Positions 16,011 to 25,887 of a stretch of 64,000 bases of DNA are shown here, in pieces. The stretch lies in assembly GCF_023499215.1 (NCBI RefSeq), contig NZ_JAKHSK010000004.1, positions 1 through 64,000 on the forward strand. The letters are read 5' to 3'. Within the stretch, counting starts at the first letter, position 1, and every line of letters starts with the position of its first letter. The notes beneath the pieces are model-generated. The model searched no databases. It was not told the DNA's origin and was given only the letters and a program-made list of their open reading frames with translations. Made by a program: the position numbers and the translations under genes. This DNA comes from Zunongwangia pacifica (GTDB lineage Bacteria; Bacteroidota; Bacteroidia; Flavobacteriales; Flavobacteriaceae).

Positions 16011-18110
16011 TTACGAGATGTAATTCCAGATATTCTGGTGTTTTGCAAGTTGGCCGTAGGTAAAACGCAAGACTTTGTTTTTCTCCAACGCCAGTTTTGG
16101 ATCTTCTTTTAAAATTCTTTGGGCTACGTGGCGCGCCGTTTTAAGCAGATCATTATCCTTTACAATATCGGCAATTTTAAGGTTGAGGACACCACTTTGT
16201 TGTGTTCCCATAATATCTCCAGGTCCACGAAGTTTTAAGTCGACTTCAGCGATCTGGAAACCATCGTTAGTTGCTGTCATGGTTTCTAAGCGTGTTTTGC
16301 TATCGTTCGATAATTTATGGCCGGTCATTAAAATACAGTAACTCTGCTCGGCACCACGACCAACACGACCTCTTAGCTGGTGCAATTGCGAAAGCCCAAA
16401 TCGCTCGGCACTTTCTATAACCATCACACTGGCATTGGGAACATTTACACCAACTTCGATCACGGTAGTGGCCACCATGATTTCGGTCTTGCCTTCAGCA
16501 AAGCGTTGCATTTCATAATCCTTATCTTCAGGTTTCATCTGGCCGTGAACAATAGAGATCTGAAAATCGGGAAATTCTCTGGCAATACTTTCGTAACCAT
16601 CCATTAGATCTTTATAGTCCATTTTTTCAGATTCCTGAATTAACGGATATACCACATAAACCTGTCGGCCTTTATCGATCTCTTCTTTTAGAAACCGGAA
16701 AACTTTTAAACGGTTACTATCAAAACGATGCACGGTTCTAATTGGTTTTCTTCCCGGAGGTAACTCGTCGATGACCGAAATATCCAGATCGCCATACAAA
16801 CTCATTGCCAAAGTACGCGGAATAGGAGTTGCCGTCATTACTAAAATATGAGGCGGAATTTTATTTTTTCGCCATAATTTTGCACGTTGTGCCACCCCAA
16901 AACGATGCTGCTCGTCGATAATTGCCAGACCAAGATTGTGGAATTTTACCTTGTCTTCTAAAAGCGCGTGAGTACCAATAAGAATATGGATCTCGCCATT
17001 TTCCAGTTTTTCGTGCAGTTCACGACGATGGGCTTTCTTGGAAGAACCGGTAAGCAGGTAAATAGAAATATCCATTTTTTCGCATAATTCTACCAATCCC
17101 TGGTAATGCTGAATCGCTAAAATCTCTGTAGGCGCCATTAAACAGGCCTGGAAGTCATTATCGATGGCAATAAGCATGCTCATTAAAGCCACGATGGTCT
17201 TTCCTGAGCCAACGTCACCTTGTAACAGTCGGTTCATCTGAGCGCCCGTACCCAGATCTGCCCTAATTTCTTTGATCACTCTTTTTTGAGCATCGGTAAG
17301 ATCAAAGGGCAAATGGTTTTTATAAAATCCACTAAAATTTTCTCCAATTTCGCCAAAAACAAAGCCTTTTATTTTTTGTTTTCGAAGCTGATTTTTCAGT
17401 AATAATTGCAACTGAATATAAAAAAGCTCTTCAAACTTTAACCGAAACTGCGCTTTGGCAAGTAACTCGGCATTTTTAGGAAAATGAATATTAAAAAGCG
17501 CTTCAGCTTTCGAAATTAGCCGGAATTCGCTCTTAATTTCTTCGCTTAACGTATCAAAAAATCGTGCCTGGGTTTCGGTAAAAAGCTGTTGTAGCATTTT
17601 ATTCACCACGCGATTGGTAATCCCTTTTTTCTGTAATAATTCGGTAGAAGGATAAATAGGCTGCATCGCCGCACGCAATTGCTTTTTAAAATCGGCCAGT
17701 GTATCCATTTCGGGATGCGGCATACTAAATACCCCATTAAACCAATTGGTTTTTCCAAAAACAACATAGGGAGTATTCAGTTTTAGGTTTTCACGAATCC
17801 ATTTATGTCCCCTAAACCAAACCAGCTCCATCTTTCCTGTTTCATCGACAAAATCGGCAACAAGACGTTTTCCCCGTTTTTGCTCAACCATTTTAATATG
17901 TGTGATTTTCCCCACCACCTGTACTTCAGCGGAGTTTCGCTGTAATTCGGCAATCTTATAAAATCGTGTTTTATCCAGATAGCGGTTAGGGAAAAAATTC
18001 ACTAAATCCTGATAGGTGTGAATCCCTAATTCTTTTCGTAGCACATCGGCACGGTTAGGCCCAACGCCTTTTAAATAATCAATCGGAGTTTGAAGAATAT
18101 TAGGATTCAT
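16011..18110 (-). CDS. recG: ATP-dependent DNA helicase RecG
   Basis: RecG rewinds stalled replication forks and processes Holliday junctions. The 699-residue protein is full length. An N-terminal wedge domain with an OB fold (about 1-190, starting with a helix-hairpin-helix-like LKGVGPNRADVL) binds branched DNA. The superfamily 2 helicase core has Walker A GDVGSGKT, Walker B DEQH, motif III TATPIPRT and motif VI QLRGRVGRG. The C-terminal TRG-type region is present. It reads from the start of a minus-strand pair with pheT, 97 bp apart. Confidence 0.97.
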   Translation of the reverse strand: MNPNILQTPIDYLKGVGPNRADVLRKELGIHTYQDLVNFFPNRYLDKTRFYKIAELQRNSAEVQVVGKITHIKMVEQKRGKRLVADFVDETGKMELVWFRGHKWIRENLKLNTPYVVFGKTNWFNGVFSMPHPEMDTLADFKKQLRAAMQPIYPSTELLQKKGITNRVVNKMLQQLFTETQARFFDTLSEEIKSEFRLISKAEALFNIHFPKNAELLAKAQFRLKFEELFYIQLQLLLKNQLRKQKIKGFVFGEIGENFSGFYKNHLPFDLTDAQKRVIKEIRADLGTGAQMNRLLQGDVGSGKTIVALMSMLIAIDNDFQACLMAPTEILAIQHYQGLVELCEKMDISIYLLTGSSKKAHRRELHEKLENGEIHILIGTHALLEDKVKFHNLGLAIIDEQHRFGVAQRAKLWRKNKIPPHILVMTATPIPRTLAMSLYGDLDISVIDELPPGRKPIRTVHRFDSNRLKVFRFLKEEIDKGRQVYVVYPLIQESEKMDYKDLMDGYESIAREFPDFQISIVHGQMKPEDKDYEMQRFAEGKTEIMVATTVIEVGVNVPNASVMVIESAERFGLSQLHQLRGRVGRGAEQSYCILMTGHKLSNDSKTRLETMTATNDGFQIAEVDLKLRGPGDIMGTQQSGVLNLKIADIVKDNDLLKTARHVAQRILKEDPKLALEKNKVLRFTYGQLAKHQNIWNYIS

Positions 18111-18272
18111 AAAAACGAAGATATTAAAATGCGCAATTTTAGAATTATTTCAGGCATATTTTATGCTATTTCTTTTCAAGAATTACCAATTACCCCTGAA
18201 AGATTAGCGGTAAAACGAAGCCTCTGGCATTAAATTTTGTAATTTGGCAATACCAAACGACAGTCTCTTATA

Positions 18273-20390
18273 ATGAAGAAAATATTCTTTTCCCTCATAT
18301 TCTTAAAAGCCTATTTGGCGGTAGCGCAATCGATCTCTCCTGAAAATCAAATTGAATTTGTAGATTTTAAAACGGTAAATGCTGAGGTAAGTATTTATCC
18401 TGAATTAGCCAAAATCGATGGTAACGTCAATTATTCTTTTGAAGTTTTAAAACCGGTAGATTCCTTTTTTGTTGATGTTGAAGACATGACCTTTAGGGCA
18501 GTAAACGTAAATGGAAAAAAAGCCGATTTTCATTTAGCTGAAGATAAAATCTGGATAAAAAGAAAACTAAATCCTTCTGAAGAAAACACACTTCAGTTGC
18601 AGTATGCTGGTTCACCAAAACAAACCCTGTATTTTATTAACTGGGATAAAGAAACTTCTGAAGGAATAAGCAAACAGGTCTGGACGCAGGGGCAGGGACG
18701 TTACACGTCGCATTGGTTACCAAGTTTTGATGATGTTAGGGAGAAAGCGGTTTTTAATTTAAAAATCAATTTTAAAAAAGACTATCGGGTTATTGCGAAC
18801 GGAGCATTGAAAAATGAAGCAATGCTTAACGATTCGATCAAACAATGGTCGTTTAGTATGCAAGATCCTATGAGCAGTTATCTGGTTGCAGTAGCTGCCG
18901 GAAATTATAAAAGTAAAGATTTGGAAAGTGCAGGCGGAGTGCCTATTTCTTTATTTTATGAGCCTAAAGATGAAAACCTGGTAGAGCCTACGTACCGATA
19001 TTCGAAGAAAATATTCGACTTTTTGGTGGAAGAAATCGGGGTCGATTTTCCCTGGCAAAATTATAAACAGATTCCGGTAGAAGATTTTCTTTACGGAGGA
19101 ATGGAGAATACGGGAACCACAATTTTTTCTGAAGCTATGCTTACCGATAGCATAGGTTTTAAAGATCGAAACTATGTAAATGTAAATACTCACGAACTGG
19201 CCCACCAGTGGTTTGGCGATCTGGTTACCGAGGAGAGTGGCAAACATCACTGGTTACAGGAAGGATTTGCAACGTATTATGCGTTATTAGCAGAAAAACA
19301 GATTTTTGGAGAAGATTACTATTACTGGAAATTATACGAAACGGCCGAGCAGTTAAAGAAAATGAGTGATCGTGGGGAAGGGGAAGCACTACTAAATGCC
19401 AAAGCCAGTTCGCTTACTTTTTATCAAAAAGGCGCCTGGGCTTTACATATTTTGCGAGAACGGCTGGGAGATGAAGCTTTTAAAGCCGGAGTAAAAAACT
19501 ACCTGAAATTATATAGTTTTAGCAATGCTACAACAGAAGATTTTCTGGAAGTAATGGAAAACATAAGCGGTCAGGATTTAGTGCAATTTAAAAAAGATTG
19601 GCTGGAACAATCGGCTTTTAAAGCAAATGCTGCGCTAAACTCTTTGCAAAAATCGGCATTTATTAGAAAGTATTTAGATGTTGCTGCCGTTAGGGAACAA
19701 AGCGTGGGAACAAAATATAATATTTTAAATGGCGCACTGGATTTTCCGGTAAACGATTACGTGGGGCAGGAAGCTGTAATGCAATTACAGGGAGCCAAAG
19801 CCCAAGAAGCCTTAGATTTGTATAAAAAGGCTTTTGCTACGGGTAATGTTTTTGTACGACAGGCTATTGCATCGAGTATGAAAGAAATCCCGCAGTCCTT
19901 AAAATCGGAATTTGAAGATTTATTAAATGATGATTCTTACTTAACAAAGGAATATGCGTTGATGAATTTGTGGACTAATTTCCCAGAGGATCGGGCTAAA
20001 TATTTAAGCAAAACCAAAAATGTACAGGGATTTTATGATAAGAATGTTCGAATGTTATGGTTAACCCTAAATTTGGTAACTCCAGAATACGATGCTGGTA
20101 ATAGTCAGGCCAATTATGCCGAACTTTCGGGATATACACAAACAAAATATCCTATGGAAATTCGGCAAAACGCGTTTAGCTATTTATTTCAGATCGATGC
20201 ATTTTCAGATCAGAATTTAAAAGATTTAATGCAGGGAACGCAGCACCATACCTATAGATTTAGGGATTTTTGCCGGCAGTTACTAAAGGAATTATTAACG
20301 CATGATAAATATTTTAAAAAGATTCAGGATCTATCAGATTCGTTTTCAAAAAAAGAACAGGAATATTTACAATCTCAACTTTCTAGATAA
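18273..20390 (+). CDS. Secreted M1 family aminopeptidase
   Basis: This 705-residue zinc metallopeptidase has a signal peptide (about residues 1-18, ending VAQS). The M1 catalytic domain contains the substrate-binding GGMENTGTT loop and the zinc site HELAH (His307, Glu308, His311) with the third ligand Glu330 in LQEGFATYY. A long helical C-terminal region (about 470-705) resembles the HEAT-like domain of aminopeptidase N. It removes N-terminal residues from peptides in the periplasm or outside the cell. The patatin-like gene starts 12 bp after its stop, so the three genes 18273-22225 probably form an operon. Confidence 0.93.
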   Translation: MKKIFFSLIFLKAYLAVAQSISPENQIEFVDFKTVNAEVSIYPELAKIDGNVNYSFEVLKPVDSFFVDVEDMTFRAVNVNGKKADFHLAEDKIWIKRKLNPSEENTLQLQYAGSPKQTLYFINWDKETSEGISKQVWTQGQGRYTSHWLPSFDDVREKAVFNLKINFKKDYRVIANGALKNEAMLNDSIKQWSFSMQDPMSSYLVAVAAGNYKSKDLESAGGVPISLFYEPKDENLVEPTYRYSKKIFDFLVEEIGVDFPWQNYKQIPVEDFLYGGMENTGTTIFSEAMLTDSIGFKDRNYVNVNTHELAHQWFGDLVTEESGKHHWLQEGFATYYALLAEKQIFGEDYYYWKLYETAEQLKKMSDRGEGEALLNAKASSLTFYQKGAWALHILRERLGDEAFKAGVKNYLKLYSFSNATTEDFLEVMENISGQDLVQFKKDWLEQSAFKANAALNSLQKSAFIRKYLDVAAVREQSVGTKYNILNGALDFPVNDYVGQEAVMQLQGAKAQEALDLYKKAFATGNVFVRQAIASSMKEIPQSLKSEFEDLLNDDSYLTKEYALMNLWTNFPEDRAKYLSKTKNVQGFYDKNVRMLWLTLNLVTPEYDAGNSQANYAELSGYTQTKYPMEIRQNAFSYLFQIDAFSDQNLKDLMQGTQHHTYRFRDFCRQLLKELLTHDKYFKKIQDLSDSFSKKEQEYLQSQLSR

Positions 20391-20402
20391 TTTTATAATT
20401 TA

Positions 20403-21305
20403 ATGAAGGCATTGGTAATTTCGGGAGGTGGCAGCAAAGGAGCTTTTGGCGGTGGCGTGGCACAATATTTAATTGAAGAAAAGAAACGAGATTACGATCT
20501 GTACGTGGGAACGTCTACCGGAAGTTTGCTAATTTCTCATTTAGCACTGCAAAAAGTAGAGAAGATAAGGAAGGTCTATACCTCAGTAAACGAATCGAGC
20601 ATTTTTAATAACCGCCCGTTTTTAATTAAGCATAAACACGGGATAGACCATATTAGCATTAATCACTTCAATGTAATTCGTAATTTTATTAAGGGTAAAA
20701 AAACCTTTGGTGAAAGCAAGAATCTTAAAAAGCTCATTCTAAATACCTTTTCCGAAGAAGAATTTCAGCAATTAAAATTTTCAGAAAAAGATATTTTAGT
20801 CACCGTTTCGAATTTGTCTTTAAATGATGTTGAATATAAATCGATAAAAGATTTTGATTATCAGGATTTTGTGGAATGGATATGGATATCTTGTAATTAC
20901 ACGCCGTTTATGAGTTTGGTGCAAAAGAATGGTTGCGAGTATGCCGACGGAGGATTTGGATCGATGGTTCCTATCGAAGAAGCGGTAAAACGCGGAGCTA
21001 CAGAGATTGATGCCATCATTTTAAAAACCGAAGTAAGTCATTTAAACCGTATGCCTTCTAAAAATGTTTTTGGACTAATTACCAACTTGTTTAATTTTGT
21101 GACAGACCGGGTTGAAAATCAAAATATTAGAATTGGTAAGTTTGCAGCGGCAAATAAAGATGTAATTATTAATTTTTATTATACACCCACAGTTTTAACA
21201 ACGAATTCTCTTATTTTTGAAGAAGAAAAGATGAAGCGGTGGTGGAAAAGCGGATTTAATTACGCTAAACTTAAGAGTGAAGAATTAAACCAAATCGAAG
21301 TTTAA
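20403..21305 (+). CDS. Patatin-like phospholipase, first tandem copy
   Basis: This 300-residue patatin-family lipid acyl hydrolase has an oxyanion loop GGGSKGAF at residues 8-15, nucleophile Ser38 in the elbow GTSTGS, and the dyad Asp in YADGG. It lacks a signal peptide and membrane spans, so it should be cytoplasmic. It is similar along its whole length to the next gene, a tandem duplication. Its TAA overlaps the next ATG by one base (TAATG), implying coupled translation. The substrate (phospholipid or other acyl ester) is not known. Confidence 0.88.
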   Translation: MKALVISGGGSKGAFGGGVAQYLIEEKKRDYDLYVGTSTGSLLISHLALQKVEKIRKVYTSVNESSIFNNRPFLIKHKHGIDHISINHFNVIRNFIKGKKTFGESKNLKKLILNTFSEEEFQQLKFSEKDILVTVSNLSLNDVEYKSIKDFDYQDFVEWIWISCNYTPFMSLVQKNGCEYADGGFGSMVPIEEAVKRGATEIDAIILKTEVSHLNRMPSKNVFGLITNLFNFVTDRVENQNIRIGKFAAANKDVIINFYYTPTVLTTNSLIFEEEKMKRWWKSGFNYAKLKSEELNQIEV

Positions 21306-22225
21306 TGCGAGCATTGGTAATTTCGGGCGGCGGCAGTAAAGGAGCATTTGCAGGAGGAGTAGCCCAATATTTAATGGAGGCCGAAAAGAAGAAATACGAT
21401 CTTTTTTTGGGCACCTCTACCGGTAGTCTTTTAATTCCGCATCTTGCAGCCGGTAGGATCAAAAAAGTTTACGAGCTATATACCAATGTAAATCAGCGTA
21501 AAATCTTCAGTTTAAATCCCTTTATCGTAAAGAAGAAAGAAGGCCGGGAATATGTGACGATTAACTACTTTAACATGTTCTGGCAGTTTTTAAAAAAGAA
21601 GCGCACTTTTGGAGAAAGTAAAAATCTCTTAAAACATATTCGGCGTAATTTTTCTGAAGAGAATTTTAAAAACCTACAAGCTAAAGTAGGGGATGTTGTG
21701 GTGACCGTTTCTAATCTATCCAAAAATAGGGTAGAGTATAAATCGATTCATGATTTTTCTTATGACGATTTTTGTGAGTGGATCTGGATTTCCTGTAATT
21801 ATATTCCTTTTATGAGTTTGGCCAAGAAAAACGGATTTGAATATGCCGATGGAGGTTTGGGATGTGTAGTGCCTATTCGAGAAGCTATAAAACGTGGCGC
21901 AACTGAAGTGGATGCCATAATTTTAGAAGCTGAAAATATGGAATATAACAAGGTGCTGGGCAAAAATCCGTTTAGTTTAATGCTGAATTTGTACAGCTTT
22001 GTGCTCGATCAGGTAGAATATCACGATGTGATTGAAGGAAAACTGGCAGCATTGAATAAAAACGTAAAACTGAATATTTTTTACACGCCCACAAAACTGA
22101 CCGAAAATTCGTTGGTTTTCAACAAAAAACTAATGACCGACTGGTGGAAGCAAGGTTATGATTATGCGGCCAAAAAGGTAAAAGAAGATAAAGAGACTGC
22201 CAAAAAGACCAAAGCTGAGGTGTAA
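21305..22225 (+). CDS. Patatin-like phospholipase, second tandem copy
   Basis: This 306-residue paralogue of the preceding protein keeps the same catalytic elements: GGGSKGAF, Ser38 in GTSTGS and the Asp of YADGG. The C-terminus is longer and lysine-rich (KKVKEDKETAKKTKAEV). Shared blocks such as VTVSNLS, VEYKSI and EWIWISCNY run the length of both copies, while the loops between them differ. Both copies appear functional, suggesting retained partners or a heterodimer rather than a decaying duplicate. Confidence 0.88.
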   Translation: MRALVISGGGSKGAFAGGVAQYLMEAEKKKYDLFLGTSTGSLLIPHLAAGRIKKVYELYTNVNQRKIFSLNPFIVKKKEGREYVTINYFNMFWQFLKKKRTFGESKNLLKHIRRNFSEENFKNLQAKVGDVVVTVSNLSKNRVEYKSIHDFSYDDFCEWIWISCNYIPFMSLAKKNGFEYADGGLGCVVPIREAIKRGATEVDAIILEAENMEYNKVLGKNPFSLMLNLYSFVLDQVEYHDVIEGKLAALNKNVKLNIFYTPTKLTENSLVFNKKLMTDWWKQGYDYAAKKVKEDKETAKKTKAEV

Positions 22226-22426
22226 TGGAAGTTAGAATTTAGAAGTAAGAAAGTAGAAAAGAGAGAGAAAAGAAAATAGACTAGGGAGTCTTGATTCTGG
22301 AAACAAGAAACAGGCCCCAGGAACCAAGATAATTTGAAAATGTGTAGATGTGATAATGAAGAAAACACAACTTTAAATCTTAAACTTTTGAACGTTGAAC
22401 TCTACTCTCCATTTCTTTATGTTTCA

Positions 22427-22447
22427 CCTGCCTGCCGGTGAGGCAGG
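22427..22447. repeat. GC-rich hairpin CCTGCCT/AGGCAGG
   Basis: CCTGCCT (22427-22433) and AGGCAGG (22441-22447) form a perfect 7-bp stem with a 7-nt loop, followed by GTCGAAATGAC. The higher GC content than the surroundings and the shared CGAAATGAC word suggest a fragment of the same dispersed repeat class as 22554-22639. Confidence 0.5.
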
Positions 22448-22553
22448 GTCGAAATGACCTCAATGTATGTTATCCTATGCTTGTGAAGAGCAGATTTACG
22501 AGAAATAATCAATAGATTTCAACGGAAGAAGGGAAAGTAATAAAACCGGGCGC

Positions 22554-22639
22554 TGTCATCTCGACCGCAGCGGAGAGATCTTTTTGCAGCTTGTTTTTGA
22601 AATTGAGATTTCTCGACTCGTACCTCGCTCGAAATGACA
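22554..22639. repeat. Dispersed inverted repeat of the TGTCATyTCGA type
   Basis: The left arm begins TGTCATCTCGACCGCAGCGG (22554 onwards, to about 22581). The right arm (22605-22639) reads in reverse as TGTCATTTCGAGCGAGGTAC and continues into GAGAAATCTC. The two arms are divergent copies of one unit in opposite orientation, a hairpin-like intergenic repeat. No ORF is present, so any spread would need help from elsewhere. Confidence 0.6.
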
Positions 22640-22699
22640 ACTTTTTTAAATTTAGCTTTCAGCTATTAGCTAATTGTTGAAAGCCAACAGCTAGCGAAG

Positions 22700-23221
22700 C
22701 TAAACAATCTCTTTCACTTCGTTTTTAACATAAGTAAGTGCAGCAACCGTGGGTGCATCTTCGTCCATTAAAACAGTAAGCACTTTTTCCTGAAGCATCG
22801 CAGCATTTTCTATCGCGTTATCGGCGGCACTTTGCCTAATGAGCGATATGGTCGCATTTTTAGCCGTTTTTATATAATTCCAGCACTCGTTAGAGACATA
22901 GATTTGTTGTGCCAAATTATGTTCAAATTCCTGATCTATAGCAGTAACCAAAGTGTTTGAATACTGAATCTTATCTGAAGATGCAGGTTTGATCCTTACC
23001 AGTAAATTGCCGGGAGAAATTCGTTCTAAAAATAACGTCATTCTTTCGTAGGCCTGTAATTTTAAAGGAAGCGCGGTTTTCTGATTTTCCTGATGTAATA
23101 AAAATCGGCGTCTGCGATTTTCGTTTTCAGAAAAAGTTTTAAAAAAATAAAATGCTACACCAGCAACAATTAATGCCGGTAAGATGTTATAAAGTAATTG
23201 CAATAAATCGGTATCGCTCAT
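22700..23221 (-). CDS. Conserved hypothetical membrane-anchored protein
   Basis: From the ATG at 23221 this is a 173-residue protein. A single membrane helix (about residues 8-28, LYNILPALIVAGVAFYFF) is followed by a basic stretch (ENRRRRF) and a helical cytoplasmic domain with LKLQAYERMTLFLERISP. I recognise it as a family common in Flavobacteria but without known function. A TTG at 23272 would extend it, but the complement of 23270-23277 reads TAATTTTG, a good -7 promoter box, so the ATG is preferred. It diverges from the helicase gene. Confidence 0.65.
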   Translation of the reverse strand: MSDTDLLQLLYNILPALIVAGVAFYFFKTFSENENRRRRFLLHQENQKTALPLKLQAYERMTLFLERISPGNLLVRIKPASSDKIQYSNTLVTAIDQEFEHNLAQQIYVSNECWNYIKTAKNATISLIRQSAADNAIENAAMLQEKVLTVLMDEDAPTVAALTYVKNEVKEIV

Positions 23222-23269
23222 GCTGGTCTGTTCTAAAAAATCGAAAGGTACTTTTTCTAAGTTAAACGT

Positions 23270-23277
23270 CAAAATTA
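23270..23277 (-). promoter_or_regulatory. Candidate -7 promoter box for the membrane-anchored protein gene
   Basis: On the minus strand this reads TAATTTTG, an exact fit to the Bacteroidota -7 consensus TAnnTTTG, about 49 bp before the ATG at 23221. No matching -33 TTTG was found at the usual distance. Confidence 0.4.
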
Positions 23278-23443
23278 ACCAAAAAGTACCTTTCTTATAT
23301 TTTCCACTTACTACTATTGTTAAATAAATTGAGATCAGCTACTACAAAACATTACAAAATCTCGCTGTTTAAAAGTATTAACAGGCTGGGTTTAGAAATT
23401 GATTGATTTTGGTTAAATTCACCCTTTTAAAATTTGAAGGAAA

Positions 23444-25768
23444 TTGGAAGCTTATTTAGCCGAATTAAATGATGCCCAACGGGCACCAACATTGCAGATT
23501 GATGGTCCTATGATCGTAATTGCGGGAGCCGGTTCTGGTAAAACCCGGGTGCTTACGTATAGAATCGCATACATGATGAGTAAAGGGATTGATGCCTTTA
23601 ATATTCTTGCTTTAACCTTTACCAACAAAGCAGCGCGGGAAATGCAGCATCGTATAGCCCAGATTGTAGGTAGGAGTGAAGCCAAAAATCTTTGGATGGG
23701 AACATTCCACTCGGTTTTTGCCAAGATTCTACGTTTTGAAGCCGATAAATTGGGGTATCCTTCTAATTTTACGATTTATGATACGCAGGATTCGCAAAGT
23801 GTGATTAGAGCGATAATTAAAGATATGCAGCTGGATAAGGATGTGTACAAGTATAAACAGGTATATGGCCGAATTTCATCTTATAAAAACAGCCTGATTA
23901 CCGTTAAAGCCTATTTTAATAATCCAGAATTAATGGAGGCTGATGCCATGAGCAAAAAGCCGAGAATGGGCGATATTTATCAGGAATATGTACAGCGTTG
24001 TTTTAAAGCCGGAGCGATGGACTTTGATGATTTATTGCTGAAAACCAATGAGCTTTTAAACCGTTTTCCTGAAGTGCTTCAGAAATATCAGAATCGTTTC
24101 CGTTATATTCTGGTAGATGAGTATCAGGATACCAATCACTCCCAGTATTTAATCGTAAAAGCATTGTCTGATAAATTTCAGAATATCTGTGTGGTTGGGG
24201 ACGATGCGCAGAGTATTTACGCGTTCCGTGGAGCGAATATTAATAACATCCTGAATTTCCAGAAAGATTACGAAGGCGTGGAAATGTACCGTTTGGAACA
24301 AAATTACCGTTCTACCGGAAACATTGTAAACGCTGCAAACTCGATAATCGATAAAAACCAGACCAAACTTGATAAAGTAGTTTGGACGGCCAATGATGAT
24401 GGGCAAAAGATCGTGGTAAATCGATTATTGACCGATGGTGAGGAAGGCCGATTTGTTGCCAGTTCGATCTTTGAAAATAAGATGCAAAATCAAATGGCTA
24501 ATGGTGATTTTGCAATTTTATATCGGACTAATGCGCAGAGTAGGGCGATGGAAGATGCGCTGCGGAAAAAAGACATTCCGTACCGAATTTATGGAGGATT
24601 ATCTTTCTACCAGCGTAAAGAAATAAAAGATGTGCTTTCCTATTTGCGATTATTAATTAATCCAAAAGATGAAGAAGCTTTAAAGCGTGTGATTAATTAT
24701 CCTGCCCGTGGTATTGGAGCAACAACGATGGACAGGCTGAGTATCGCCGCCAATAAATATGGAAAATCGATCTTTGAAGTTTTAGAAAATCTGGATCATT
24801 TACCGGAGCTTAAAATCACCAAAAGTACACGTACCAAGCTGGACAATTTTGTAAATATGATTAAGCATTTTACAATTTTGGCTAATAATGCTGATGCTTT
24901 TACCGTTGCCGATACGGTGACCAAAAAAACCGGACTCGTACAGGAACTTAAAAAAGACGGTACTCCAGAGGGTATTGCGAGAATCGAGAATATCGAAGAA
25001 TTATTAAACGGTATTAAGGATTTTGTGGAAGAGCAAAAAGAACTGGCCGATGCTAATGGGTCTATAGCCGAATTTTTGGAAGATGTGGCGCTGGCAACCG
25101 ACCTTGATAAGGATACCGAAGATGAAGACCGCGTGGCGCTAATGACGATTCACCTGGCCAAAGGATTAGAGTTTCCGTACGTGTATATAGTGGGAATGGA
25201 AGAAGATTTGTTCCCTTCGGCAATGAGTATGAATACGCGATCTGATCTGGAGGAAGAACGACGTTTATTCTACGTTGCGGTAACCAGAGCTGAAAAACAG
25301 GCTTTTTTAACGTATACGCAAAGCCGATATCGATGGGGGAAATTAGTAGACGCCGAGCCAAGCCGATTTATTGAGGAAATAGACGATAAGTATTTAGATT
25401 ATATGATTCCGCAGGATGATTATAAATACAAACCGCTTATTAATACCGATATTTTTGGAGACGAAGTAGATAAATCCAAACTTCGACAAAACAAACCCAA
25501 AGCAGGAACGCCACCACCAGCGCATAAGCCTACTGAAGAGCAGCTTAGGAAATTGCGAAAGTTAAGGCCAGCAGCTTCAGAACCTGCTAAAGCATCTAAT
25601 GCCATACAGTTGGAAGTGGGAAATGAAGTAGAGCACATGCGGTTTGGGAAAGGAAAAGTATTAGGAATAGAAGGCGTAGGCCAGGATAGAAAAGCCGAAA
25701 TACATTTTGAAAATGGAGGCATTAAAAAACTGTTGCTGAGATTCGCTAAATTGAAGTTACTTTCTTAG
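23444..25768 (+). CDS. UvrD/PcrA-type superfamily 1 DNA helicase
   Basis: This 774-residue 3'-5' helicase of repair and replication has motif I GAGSGKT at residues 28-34. Other visible motifs are LTFTNKAAREM (Ia), VDEYQDTN (II), GDDAQSIYAFRGA (III), LEQNYRS (IV), LMTIHLAKGLEFPYVYIVGMEEDLFP (V region) and YVAVTRAE (VI). The C-terminal tail ends in a domain of the PcrA RNA-polymerase-binding type (VEHMRFGKGKVLGIEG, then AEIHFENGGIKKLLL), which supports PcrA/UvrD over Rep. The start is TTG at 23444, preceded by AAGGA at 23437-23441; no ATG fits before the conserved N-terminus. Confidence 0.93.
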   Translation: MEAYLAELNDAQRAPTLQIDGPMIVIAGAGSGKTRVLTYRIAYMMSKGIDAFNILALTFTNKAAREMQHRIAQIVGRSEAKNLWMGTFHSVFAKILRFEADKLGYPSNFTIYDTQDSQSVIRAIIKDMQLDKDVYKYKQVYGRISSYKNSLITVKAYFNNPELMEADAMSKKPRMGDIYQEYVQRCFKAGAMDFDDLLLKTNELLNRFPEVLQKYQNRFRYILVDEYQDTNHSQYLIVKALSDKFQNICVVGDDAQSIYAFRGANINNILNFQKDYEGVEMYRLEQNYRSTGNIVNAANSIIDKNQTKLDKVVWTANDDGQKIVVNRLLTDGEEGRFVASSIFENKMQNQMANGDFAILYRTNAQSRAMEDALRKKDIPYRIYGGLSFYQRKEIKDVLSYLRLLINPKDEEALKRVINYPARGIGATTMDRLSIAANKYGKSIFEVLENLDHLPELKITKSTRTKLDNFVNMIKHFTILANNADAFTVADTVTKKTGLVQELKKDGTPEGIARIENIEELLNGIKDFVEEQKELADANGSIAEFLEDVALATDLDKDTEDEDRVALMTIHLAKGLEFPYVYIVGMEEDLFPSAMSMNTRSDLEEERRLFYVAVTRAEKQAFLTYTQSRYRWGKLVDAEPSRFIEEIDDKYLDYMIPQDDYKYKPLINTDIFGDEVDKSKLRQNKPKAGTPPPAHKPTEEQLRKLRKLRPAASEPAKASNAIQLEVGNEVEHMRFGKGKVLGIEGVGQDRKAEIHFENGGIKKLLLRFAKLKLLS

Positions 25769-25887
25769 AAAGCTATTTTAAATAGTTTTTCTCATTAAAC
25801 TCTTTTTTATTGAAAAGGTTTTCGAGTTAAACTTGTGTTATTCAGAGCCGCAAAATGCGGCTTTCTTTTTATCTTCAAAAGAAAAAG

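Larger units (their letters stand above)
22226..22699. other. Long intergenic region with palindromic repeats
   Basis: This holds 474 bp between converging genes. The first 200 bp are purine-rich and low in complexity with no gene. Hairpin CCTGCCT/AGGCAGG lies at 22427-22447, and a two-armed inverted repeat lies at 22554-22639. No clear intrinsic terminator is visible. Confidence 0.5.

Noticed and set aside
22162-22368. A minus-strand reading frame of 68 residues after the second patatin gene.
   Set aside because: It overlaps the end of the patatin gene and continues into low-complexity sequence.
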